This document shows, piece by piece, positions 1 through 5,990 of a stretch of 11,380 nucleotides of DNA. A model generated the notes under the pieces. The model made no database searches. It had not been told where the DNA came from and saw only the letters and a list, made by a program, of their open reading frames with translations. Numbering within the stretch: the stretch's first letter is position 1; every line of letters begins with the position of its first letter. The DNA is from Gammaproteobacteria bacterium (GTDB lineage: Bacteria > Pseudomonadota > Gammaproteobacteria > Arenicellales > DRJH01). The translations under genes and the position numbers were made by a program. The stretch lies in assembly GCA_011052285.1 (NCBI GenBank), contig DRJH01000027.1, forward strand, positions 1 through 11,380. Direction: 5' to 3'.

Positions 1-402
1 ACCATGGGTCGATACGCCCCCGCTCAGGGCTCGTTCATGGGTGTGTAGTCCTCTGAATCGTGGTAGCAGGGAAGGGTGGATGTTGATCAAGCGGAGTGGG
101 TAGTGGCGCACGAATTCGGCTCCCAGAATACGCATGAAACCTGCGAGCACCAGCAGGCGAGGAGTAAACACATCGACAGCCTTTTGCAAGGCGCATTCAA
201 AAGCCGGACGATCGTCATAGCTGCGATGATCGACGACAAGCGCACGAATACCGGCTTTTCTGGCACGTTCGAGACCGTATGCGTTCGGGTTATTACTGAT
301 GACAGCACAGATCCGGATGGGTAGATCAGCTGTACTGGCATCGATCAGTTTTTGCAGATTACTACCATTCCCAGACAGCAGTATGACAATCGGTAATTTA
401 AT
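1..402 (-). CDS. purN: Phosphoribosylglycinamide formyltransferase PurN, 3' end beyond window
   Basis: PurN transfers a formyl group from 10-formyltetrahydrofolate to GAR, the third step of de novo purine synthesis in the cytosol. The visible 134 codons read as a family member: the N-terminal strand and loop ILLSGNGSNLQ (residues 7-17), the substrate-loop region AGFMRIL (87-93) and the catalytic stretch INIHPSLLP (106-114), with N107 and H109 matching E. coli N106 and H108. The catalytic Asp lies beyond the edge. No ATG, GTG or TTG occurs between an in-frame TGA at 408-406 and the conserved core. The proposed start is ATT at 402-400, which shares one base with the purM stop and has GAGG at 415-412, nine bases upstream. 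It lies directly downstream of purM and is surely cotranscribed. Identity is near certain; the exact start is inferred. Confidence 0.93.
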   Translation of the reverse strand, partial: MKLPIVILLSGNGSNLQKLIDASTADLPIRICAVISNNPNAYGLERARKAGIRALVVDHRSYDDRPAFECALQKAVDVFTPRLLVLAGFMRILGAEFVRHYPLRLINIHPSLLPRFRGLHTHERALSGGVSTHG

Positions 403-1429
403 GGATCACGACCTCGGAAGTCCCGGGCTCTATTTGGCCGACCACCATCGCGGCCTCTCCTGCGTCACGAAGAATATCGAGCGTTACCTCGGTGGCATTA
501 GGATGCACGACAATAACAAAACCAAGTCCACAGTTGAAGGTGCGCAACATCTCCTGCTCAGCAATATTCCCCTGCTGCTGCAGCCAATCAAATATTGCCG
601 GGCGGTGCCAGCAGTTGCTGTCCAGAATAGCCTTGCAACCTACAGGTAGCACCCGTTTTATATTGCCGGGTAGGCCACCGCCGGTGATGTGAGCCATAGC
701 ATGAATTTGCACACTGGGCAATAGCTTAAGGATGGACTGTACATAGATACGGGTTGGGGTTAGCAAGGCATCGGCCAGCGTCCGTGAGTCCAGCGGAGTA
801 TCGAGTCGGGCATTGGAAACCTGCAAAGTGCGGCGAATCAGGGAATAACCATTGGCATGAGGACCACTGGAGGCCAGGCCGATAAGGGTATCTCCGGGGG
901 TAATAGACAGACCATCAATGAGCCGGTGTTTTTCAACCACACCAACGCAAAAACCTGCCAGGTCATAATCACCTTCGGCATACATACCTGGCATTTCTGC
1001 AGTTTCTCCACCGATCAGCGCTGCTCCGGCCTGGCGACAACCTTCGCCGATACTGGTGATTACGGCTGCCGCGATGTTGGACTCGAGTTTGCCGGTAGCG
1101 AAGTAATCTAAAAAAAACAAGGGTTCCGCACCCTGTACCAGCACATCGTTGGCACACATCGCGACCAGATCAATGCCGATCCCCTCGTGTTGCTTGCATT
1201 CGATGGCCAGCTTGAGTTTAGTACCTACACCATCCGTACCGGAGACCAGCACAGGGTGTTGATATCCGTCCGGGACTTCGAACAAGGCACCGAAGCCGCC
1301 CAGATTGCCCAGCCAGCCAGGGCGCCGGGTACTGGCGGCAACCGGCTTGATGATATCCACCAGCGCTTCGCCACGATCAATATCAACCCCGGCATCTTTG
1401 TAGGTAAGCCCTTGATTCAGTGTGTTCAA
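398..1429 (-). CDS. purM: Phosphoribosylformylglycinamidine cyclo-ligase (AIR synthetase)
   Basis: PurM closes the imidazole ring of FGAM with ATP to give AIR, the fifth step of de novo purine synthesis. The 343 residues match the usual length of about 345. Family signatures appear in order: YKDAGVDI (10-17), GTDGVGTKLKLA (64-75), CANDVLVQGAEPLFFLDY (92-109), GGETAEMPGMY (140-150), SSGPHANGYSLIR (187-199) and ITGGGLPGN (248-256). The start is TTG at 1429-1427, chosen because it puts nine residues before YKDAG as in homologues and has AGG seven bases upstream; no ATG or GTG fits nearby. The gene leads a purM-purN pair and is divergent from the phosphatidyltransferase gene. The 5' leader carries a possible hairpin, described separately. 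No frameshift or missing motif was seen. Confidence 0.97.
   Translation of the reverse strand: MNTLNQGLTYKDAGVDIDRGEALVDIIKPVAASTRRPGWLGNLGGFGALFEVPDGYQHPVLVSGTDGVGTKLKLAIECKQHEGIGIDLVAMCANDVLVQGAEPLFFLDYFATGKLESNIAAAVITSIGEGCRQAGAALIGGETAEMPGMYAEGDYDLAGFCVGVVEKHRLIDGLSITPGDTLIGLASSGPHANGYSLIRRTLQVSNARLDTPLDSRTLADALLTPTRIYVQSILKLLPSVQIHAMAHITGGGLPGNIKRVLPVGCKAILDSNCWHRPAIFDWLQQQGNIAEQEMLRTFNCGLGFVIVVHPNATEVTLDILRDAGEAAMVVGQIEPGTSEVVIH
412..415 (-). promoter_or_regulatory. Shine-Dalgarno site for purN inside the purM end
   Basis: GAGG, read on the minus strand within the last codons of purM, sits nine bases before the proposed ATT start of purN. It is the main support for that start, since no standard initiation codon is available. 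The placement suggests translational coupling to purM. This is inference from spacing only. Confidence 0.45.
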
Positions 1430-1453
1430 AATGTCGCCTGACCCTTGTTGTTC

Positions 1454-1482
1454 GAACAGAACCGAATACTGGAGTACTGTTC
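1454..1482 (-). promoter_or_regulatory. Inverted repeat in the purM leader
   Basis: GAACAG at 1454-1459 and CTGTTC at 1477-1482 form a perfect six-base inverted repeat with a 17-base middle that itself contains AGTACT. It lies 25 bases upstream of the purM start and downstream of the likely -10 box, so it would be in the mRNA leader. It could be a protein operator or an RNA hairpin. It does not resemble the PurR operator or a known riboswitch. Confidence 0.3.
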
Positions 1483-1497
1483 TTGATCTATGGTGGT

Positions 1498-1503
1498 AGT
1501 ATA
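1498..1503 (-). promoter_or_regulatory. Possible -10 box of the purM promoter
   Basis: TATACT on the minus strand is a good match to the sigma-70 -10 consensus, and would start transcription about 60 bases before the purM TTG codon. No convincing -35 box lies 16-18 bases upstream, so this is a weak call. Confidence 0.3.
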
Positions 1504-1620
1504 ACGCATTCGCAAGAATTGCTTCTCGTGTGTTGTATTGCCGAGGTCACATTCGTGCGGGGACTTTTCTCGCCAGGATAGCCGGGAAGGCCCTGTACGT
1601 CATCCATTTGGAGATATTGT

Positions 1621-2172
1621 GTGTTTTCTCATGTACCCAATATTCTGACTTTGTTGCGTCTGCTGGCCGCACCGTTTCTGGTAATTTTGCTTAAAGAAGG
1701 CGCTTATCAGCAAGCGTTGGTCCTGTTTGTGCTGGCCGGGATCTCGGATGGTCTGGATGGTTATATTGCCAAACGGTTCGGTTTTGTCAGTCGCCTCGGA
1801 GCTATTCTTGATCCACTGGCGGACAAGGTTCTGATCATCAGCACTTATGTGATGTTGACCCTGCTCGGTGATCTGCCCTTCTGGGTGCTGATTATAGTGG
1901 GTTTTCGTGATCTGGTTATTATCGGTGGCTACCTGATACTCGATCAACTCTATCAAATCGTACAGATGTCTCCGAGCCGAATCAGCAAGTTGAATACGTT
2001 TACCCAGATTTTCCTGGTCATTGTCGTATTGCTTCAGCAGTCAGGTGGTTGGGTGGGCCACATTACCGTCAACCTGGGGATTGCCTGTGTGGTGATCACG
2101 ACGATTGCTTCGGGCATTCACTATGTCTGGGTCTGGGGTATTCGTACTCCGGTAGAACAAAGTGTCGAATAA
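1621..2172 (+). CDS. CDP-alcohol phosphatidyltransferase, cardiolipin-synthase-like
   Basis: Inner-membrane enzyme that transfers a phosphatidyl group from a CDP-linked lipid to an alcohol. The family motif D-G-x2-A-R-x8-G-x3-D-x3-D is present as D46 G47, A50 K51, G60, D64 and D68, with Lys in place of the usual Arg. Several hydrophobic segments follow and length (183 residues) fits the family. The middle and C-terminal halves, LDPLADKVLI (63-72), FRDLVII (about 100-106) and SRISKLNTFTQI (about 119-130), look closer to eukaryotic-type CDP-AP cardiolipin synthase than to E. coli PgsA, which I recall lacking the SKLNT stretch. The GTG start has GGAG at 1610-1613, seven bases upstream. Its end overlaps the hda start by 11 bases, so the two are likely coupled. 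Exact substrate is unproven. Confidence 0.88.
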   Translation: MFSHVPNILTLLRLLAAPFLVILLKEGAYQQALVLFVLAGISDGLDGYIAKRFGFVSRLGAILDPLADKVLIISTYVMLTLLGDLPFWVLIIVGFRDLVIIGGYLILDQLYQIVQMSPSRISKLNTFTQIFLVIVVLLQQSGGWVGHITVNLGIACVVITTIASGIHYVWVWGIRTPVEQSVE

Positions 2173-2866
2173 AAATTCTTCGGATTTGCTCGCAGGACAA
2201 CAGCTCCCACTAAAAGCACCAACCATCGGCCAGCAAACACTGGATAATTATTTTGGATTTGCCACCATGGTTGCGCATTTGCGACGATTGCGCGAGCACG
2301 AACTGATCTATTTGTGGGGTGAGCCGGGCAGCGGGAAAAGTCATTTGCTCAAAGCCTGTTGCCTCTCACCTGCTGTATCTGGTGGCAGCCAGTACCTTGA
2401 TTTGCAGACCATGGCAGGACAGCGTGCGCTACCACAGCCTTTTCCGACGCCTGCTCTGCTGGCCGTAGATAACCTGTACCTGATGGCGGGAGATCGGCAG
2501 GCCGAGCAAGCATGGCTCGAAGGTTTCGAGCAAGCACGAAAAACTGGACAATGCTGGGTAGTGGCGGCCCGCAATGCGCCGGCACTGTCCGGTTTTACCT
2601 TGCCAGATCTGGTCTCGCGCCTTGAATCGGGTACCGTCTACCAGTTGCGCCAACCCGGGGAGGGGCAAAAACGTCTGGCCTTGCAACAGCGTGCCAGACA
2701 ATTGGGTTTCGAGCTCAGTGATCAGGTGGTCGATTATTTGCTACTTCGCTCAGCACGTGACATGCACGCCTTGTTTGCAGTGCTTGATCAGCTTGATACG
2801 GCTTCACTGGTTCAGCAGCGCAAGGTTACCGTACCTATGTTGCGCCAGTTGCTCGTTTCGAAATAG
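2162..2866 (+). CDS. hda: DnaA regulatory inactivator Hda
   Basis: Hda, bound to the DNA-loaded sliding clamp, stimulates ATP hydrolysis by DnaA and so prevents re-initiation of replication. The 234-residue protein has the layout of the family: an N-terminal clamp-binding stretch GQQLPLKAP (12-20), a Walker A loop GEPGSGKS (53-60), Walker B LLAVDN (99-104), the LPDLVSRLESG segment (148-158) whose R154 matches the arginine finger of AAA+ Hda, and a C-terminal lid with LDQLDTASL (208-216) and QRKVTVP (219-225). The GTG start lies inside the end of the phosphatidyltransferase gene, with no strong Shine-Dalgarno, which suggests coupled translation. Unlike E. coli Hda, as I recall its P-loop, this one keeps the canonical GKS lysine. 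Confidence in the family is high. Confidence 0.95.
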   Translation: MSNKNSSDLLAGQQLPLKAPTIGQQTLDNYFGFATMVAHLRRLREHELIYLWGEPGSGKSHLLKACCLSPAVSGGSQYLDLQTMAGQRALPQPFPTPALLAVDNLYLMAGDRQAEQAWLEGFEQARKTGQCWVVAARNAPALSGFTLPDLVSRLESGTVYQLRQPGEGQKRLALQQRARQLGFELSDQVVDYLLLRSARDMHALFAVLDQLDTASLVQQRKVTVPMLRQLLVSK

Positions 2867-2900
2867 TAACTACGCAGCTTATCCGCAGTAGGTTTTCTAT

Positions 2901-2916
2901 TCTCGGACAGCCTCCT
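2901..2916 (-). repeat. 16-bp dispersed repeat, copy 1
   Basis: The 16 bases at this site are identical to those at 9498-9513 and lie in the same orientation. Read on the minus strand the unit is AGGAGGCTGTCCGAGA. With one inserted base the match extends a few bases each way. This copy lies between hda and wrbA, outside any recognised gene. Confidence 0.5.
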
Positions 2917-2938
2917 GGAGTTGCCCGATAACTGCGTC

Positions 2939-2979
2939 AAACAAGCTCGAGTGCAGGAGTACACTACGCTTGTTTTCCT
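2939..2979. terminator. Likely bidirectional terminator between hda and wrbA
   Basis: AAACAAGC (2939-2946) pairs perfectly with GCTTGTTT (2968-2975), and inside it AGTG (2950-2953) pairs with CACT (2962-2965), leaving an eight-base loop. A T-rich run follows on the plus strand, as expected of a Rho-independent terminator for hda. The genes converge here, so it may also stop wrbA transcription, though the T run on that strand is poor. Confidence 0.55.
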
Positions 2980-3008
2980 TATTCTCGAGCAAATCAAGGG
3001 CAATTGCT

Positions 3009-3605
3009 TTAGGCAGTCTTTAGGCGGTGAGCGATGTTGGCAAGTCGTCGGCCGAGCGCACGAGCCAGTTCTTTTTCGTCTTCGGTAATAGTCCGGCTAC
3101 CGTCACTGCCAGCAACATGGGTGGCGCCATAGGGCGAACCTCCGGAGCGCGTGGAGCTGAGTCTGGACTCGGTGAAGGGAATGCCGGTAATGAGCATTCC
3201 ATGGTGTAACAGCGGCAACATCATGGACAGTAAAGTACTTTCCTGGCCACCATGCGCCGTGCCGCTGGAAGTGAATACAGCGGCGGGTTTGTTGACCAGC
3301 GTTCCGGCGAGCCATTGGCTGATGGTGTTGTCAAAAAAATATTTCAGCGGGGCGGCCATATTTCCGAAATAGCAGGGGCTGCCCAATGCCAGGGCAGCAC
3401 AGCGTTGCAGGTCTCCGGGCTCAATATAAGGGGCACCCTGATCCGGAACGCTTGCCGCCGTGGTTTCGGCGACGTGCGATACCGCAGGTACCGTTCTGAG
3501 GACCGCATGACAGCTTTCAACCTCGTTAATGCCACGGGCTATTAGATGAGCCAGTTCGGCCACTTTGCCACTACGGCTGTAATATAAGACCAGAATTTCG
3601 TTCAT
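3009..3605 (-). CDS. wrbA: WrbA-type NAD(P)H:quinone oxidoreductase
   Basis: Flavodoxin-like FMN enzyme that reduces quinones by two electrons, usually linked to oxidative stress protection. The 198-residue protein carries the FMN phosphate loop YYSRSGKV (8-15, with S10, S12 and G13), the segment LGSPCYFGNMAAPLKYFFD (74-92), SSGTAHGGQEST (113-124) that binds the flavin and marks the WrbA family, and GGSPYGATHVAG (155-166). Strand and helix order fit the flavodoxin fold. The start is ATG at 3605 with AGGAGG five bases upstream; this Shine-Dalgarno overlaps the rlmI stop codon, so rlmI and wrbA form a coupled pair. The neighbours say nothing specific about its substrate. Some database members of this family are labelled simply flavodoxin or NAD(P)H dehydrogenase. 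Confidence 0.92.
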   Translation of the reverse strand: MNEILVLYYSRSGKVAELAHLIARGINEVESCHAVLRTVPAVSHVAETTAASVPDQGAPYIEPGDLQRCAALALGSPCYFGNMAAPLKYFFDNTISQWLAGTLVNKPAAVFTSSGTAHGGQESTLLSMMLPLLHHGMLITGIPFTESRLSSTRSGGSPYGATHVAGSDGSRTITEDEKELARALGRRLANIAHRLKTA

Positions 3606-3614
3606 GTCAGCCTC

Positions 3615-4859
3615 CTAACCACGCAGCAAACACCGTAGCAGCAGGGCCTTGAGATAGCGGGTTTCCGGCATGGCCGGGTGTACAGGATGATCAGGGGCCT
3701 GGCCACCATAGTGGAGCAGCTGCAGGTCGCGATCTACATGTCTGCCGGCAGCAGTAACCAAACCCTGAAAACGGCTATGATCCATGTGATAGGAGCAGGA
3801 ACAGGTCATTAACAAGCCGCCAGGTTGCAGGATCTGCATTGCAGCCTGATTGAGCCGCTGGTAGGCCAGGGTACCCACTTTTAGATCTTTCTTGCGTTTT
3901 ATAAAAGCCGGTGGGTCGATGATGATCAGGTCGAACTTCCGGTTTGTGTGGCGTAGCTCCCTAAGGGCATCAAAAACATCTGCTTGCAGTGTGGAAAGCC
4001 CTTTTTCCAGGTGATTCAGGCGGGCGTTTTCCTGGCAGAATTCCAGTGCCCGTGGCGAGGCATCAACGGCAAGGGCGGTTTCGGCACCGTTTGCCAGTGC
4101 CTGAATCGACCAGCCTCCGACATAACTGCACAGATCCAGGATGTGTTTATTGCTGACCAGAAAGGCGAGACGAGTCCTGTTTTGGTATTGATCATAAAAC
4201 CAGCCGGTTTTTTGTCCTTGCAATAGCGGCACCCGAAAGCACAACCCATTTTCTTGCAGTTCTGTTTCATCGGGTGTTGTGCCGATTTGCTGTCGAGTTT
4301 CCAGGGGCAGATTTTCGAGTTGCCGAACACCGACATCGTTGCGCCAGAGCAAAGATTTAGGCTGCAGCAGTTCCTGCAAGGCTTCTGCAATCAGGTCTTG
4401 ACGTAGATTCATCCCGGCGGTGGTCGTTTGTCCGACCAAATGCTCACCATATCGATCTACGACCAGTCCAGGCAGCAGGTCGCTTTCCCCGAAAACCAAT
4501 CGGTAGTAGGGTTTGGCGTAAAATTGCCGGCGCAATTGCAGTGCTTGTTGCAGTCGTTGGAATACAAACGCCAGGTCAAACCCTTGTTTGCGTTGATGGC
4601 TGATGATGCGTGCTGAAATCAGTGAATACGAATTGGCAAAGCCCCAGCCAAGCCATTGCCCTCGTGAGGAGAAGATGTCGACACACTGCCCTGCTTCAAT
4701 TGCAGTCAATGGACTGCGGGCCGTATCCACTTCATTGCTGTATACCCACAGGTGACCCGCTTTCAGGCGTCGTTCTTCGTGGGGTTTAAGAAACAGTGGT
4801 GGACGTTGTGCTGCGGAGTTGGTCATAGAATAAAGTCGCGCCTGGCAATGTGGCAGCAT
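3615..4859 (-). CDS. rlmI: 23S rRNA (cytosine-5) methyltransferase, RlmI type
   Basis: SAM-dependent enzyme expected to methylate C1962 of 23S rRNA. An N-terminal PUA-like RNA-binding domain (about 22-95, PLFLKPHEERRLKAGHLWVY) precedes a central domain and a Rossmann methyltransferase domain. Seen in order: GQKTGWFYDQYQNR (215-228), SAM motif I LDLCSYVGGW (241-250), the acidic end of the next strand AVDASPRAL (264-272), IIDPPAFIKRKKDL (313-326), and the Cys-rich CSCSYHM (353-359), likely holding the catalytic cysteine. The C-terminal DHPVHPAMPETRYLKALLL (390-408) is typical. Coordinates give the longest form. Homologues begin near PLFLKP, so Met12 at 4826 is an equally good or better start; neither has a clear Shine-Dalgarno. 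wrbA follows after nine bases. Confidence 0.92.
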   Translation of the reverse strand: MLPHCQARLYSMTNSAAQRPPLFLKPHEERRLKAGHLWVYSNEVDTARSPLTAIEAGQCVDIFSSRGQWLGWGFANSYSLISARIISHQRKQGFDLAFVFQRLQQALQLRRQFYAKPYYRLVFGESDLLPGLVVDRYGEHLVGQTTTAGMNLRQDLIAEALQELLQPKSLLWRNDVGVRQLENLPLETRQQIGTTPDETELQENGLCFRVPLLQGQKTGWFYDQYQNRTRLAFLVSNKHILDLCSYVGGWSIQALANGAETALAVDASPRALEFCQENARLNHLEKGLSTLQADVFDALRELRHTNRKFDLIIIDPPAFIKRKKDLKVGTLAYQRLNQAAMQILQPGGLLMTCSCSYHMDHSRFQGLVTAAGRHVDRDLQLLHYGGQAPDHPVHPAMPETRYLKALLLRCLLRG

Positions 4860-4894
4860 ACCATTGATGGAAACCAGGATACAGGTATTTTGTG

Positions 4895-4903
4895 TGGCAT
4901 AAT
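4895..4903 (+). promoter_or_regulatory. Possible extended -10 promoter of the 5014-6637 operon
   Basis: TGGCATAAT fits the extended -10 form TGnTATAAT with one mismatch. It would start transcription near 4910, about 100 bases before the first gene of the operon and directly before the 17-bp palindrome. No good -35 box was seen. Assignment is tentative. Confidence 0.3.
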
Positions 4904-4913
4904 CCCGCTGCCG

Positions 4914-4930
4914 GTCTGTTCTGAACAGAC
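4914..4930. promoter_or_regulatory. Perfect 17-bp palindrome, candidate operator
   Basis: GTCTGTTC and GAACAGAC flank a single central T, giving a perfect dyad in the divergent gap between rlmI and the exported-protein gene. It overlaps the position expected for the start of the plus-strand transcript. The half-site GAACAG also occurs in the purM leader dyad. It is not the LexA box, which needs eight bases between CTGT and ACAG. No T run follows, so a terminator is unlikely. Confidence 0.4.
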
Positions 4931-5013
4931 TCCTGATGCCTCGCTCGTTGCGATGGAGAGGTAAGGTGGTAAACTTGTGCGTAGCGTATGCTTGACGACA
5001 GGTGGAATAAGCG

Positions 5014-5604
5014 ATGTGGGTAAAGCGGTTCTCCGTGATGGGCTATGGATTTGTTCTGTTCGGGATTTTATTCCAGAATGCAAGTGCCAGTCAGCAGTTC
5101 CAGTCACCATCCAAAACAAGTGATGTGACGGGCATACTGGCGATTCAGCAGCAACAAAACTGCTTCGGGGGAGCGGCTAACTGTCCGCAGCAGTATAAGT
5201 TATACCAGCAGAACATGCATCACTGGGTTGATTTGACCGGCCCGGTGGATCAAGGTCTGGAGCACTATTTGGTGCGGGTCAGTGGGCGTTGGGCCGATGC
5301 GCAGCACAGCAGGTTGCGCGTGACAACGATTACAACATTATCTACCATGCCCTATCACCAATTCCTGGTGGATGCCGCAGATCGCTATACCCTCTCGCAT
5401 TACCCATGTCGTTTGCTTTGGGATAAGTCATTCGGCTGGGCGTACCAACAGGGGCGGGCGCAACTTGTGGTCCGTTTGACGCGTTTTCCGGACCACTGGA
5501 ACAGTCCGCGCCTGTTACTACGTTTCGACGCCCGTTCTCAGCACTTGCTAGCAGCTCAAGAAGTCAATTGGCTGGCGCCGCAGTGTACGAAGAGGAGAAA
5601 CTAA
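5014..5604 (+). CDS. Exported protein of unknown function
   Basis: I do not recognise this 196-residue protein. It opens with MWVKRFSV, a hydrophobic stretch (about 9-20) and NASAS, a good Sec signal peptide with likely cleavage after Ala25. The mature part is Gln-rich at first, with QQQQN (46-50), and has four cysteines (C50, C57, C132, C191) that could form two disulfides in the periplasm. A region of alternating hydrophobic residues (about 84-117) suggests beta strands. The tail CTKRRN is basic. The ATG at 5014 has AGGTGG eight bases upstream. The gene ends two bases before the ATL gene, and ATL overlaps the protease gene, so the three are surely one operon. It could be an outer-membrane-associated or periplasmic accessory protein; no function can be assigned. 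Confidence 0.75.
   Translation: MWVKRFSVMGYGFVLFGILFQNASASQQFQSPSKTSDVTGILAIQQQQNCFGGAANCPQQYKLYQQNMHHWVDLTGPVDQGLEHYLVRVSGRWADAQHSRLRVTTITTLSTMPYHQFLVDAADRYTLSHYPCRLLWDKSFGWAYQQGRAQLVVRLTRFPDHWNSPRLLLRFDARSQHLLAAQEVNWLAPQCTKRRN
5593..5597 (+). promoter_or_regulatory. Shine-Dalgarno site that fixes the ATL start
   Basis: AGGAG lies nine bases before GTG at 5607, favouring that start over an in-frame ATG at 5568 that lacks such a site and would add 13 residues absent from the family. Confidence 0.6.
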
Positions 5605-5606
5605 CA

Positions 5607-5990
5607 GTGGCAAATTACCACGAATCTGTCTATGCTTGGGTGTCGAGGATTCCAACCGGGCGGGTGGCGACTTATGGGCAAATCGCAACGCTGACTGGTT
5701 GTACGCCAAGGCAGGTGGGTTTTGCGCTGTCTCAACTAACCACCGACAGCAATGTGCCCTGGCATCGTATTATTAATCGTGCCGGCCAGGTTAGTTGTCG
5801 TGCCGATGGCAGGCCTTCATCCAGGCAAAGGGATCGTCTGGCTTTGGAATCGATCCAAATCAACCTGGCCGGCAGGATCGATTTGGGCCGGTATGCATTC
5901 TTACCCCTGGATCGACAATCCTTGTTGGATGTCGCTCGGATCGGGTTGCCCGGGGAATGCCCTGAAATGCTACAAAAGGCAGGTATATGA
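5607..5990 (+). CDS. Alkyltransferase-like protein (ATL, MGMT family)
   Basis: ATL proteins bind O6-alkylguanine in DNA, flip the base and hand the lesion to nucleotide excision repair; they lack alkyltransferase activity. The signature is PWHRIINRAGQVS (51-63 from the GTG), where Trp52 replaces the catalytic Cys of PCHR in true MGMT. Also present are the DNA-binding entry VATYGQIA (20-27, with the nucleotide-flipping Tyr23), the helix TPRQVGFAL (33-41) with Arg35 as the likely arginine finger, and IDLGRYAF near the usual C-terminus. A tail of about 20 residues follows, which I do not recognise. Length is 127 residues with the GTG start. The stop overlaps the next ATG as ATGA, so it is translationally coupled to the protease gene. 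Confidence 0.9.
   Translation: MANYHESVYAWVSRIPTGRVATYGQIATLTGCTPRQVGFALSQLTTDSNVPWHRIINRAGQVSCRADGRPSSRQRDRLALESIQINLAGRIDLGRYAFLPLDRQSLLDVARIGLPGECPEMLQKAGI

Noticed and set aside
299..692. Plus-strand frames opposite purN and purM
   Set aside because: They lie antisense to conserved genes and their translations show no recognisable domain.
2897..2992. A 31-residue minus-strand frame from TTG at 2992 to TAG at 2897 ending QLQEAVRE
   Set aside because: It reads protein-like, but has no Shine-Dalgarno, only a TTG start, and lies across the terminator hairpin and the 16-bp repeat.
4914..4930. SOS (LexA) box
   Set aside because: The CTGT and ACAG half-sites are five bases apart, not eight, and LexA boxes differ in non-enteric gammaproteobacteria.
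5568..5606. ATG at 5568 as the start of the ATL gene
   Set aside because: It lies inside the previous gene, lacks a ribosome site and adds residues not seen in the family; GTG at 5607 has AGGAG at a good distance.
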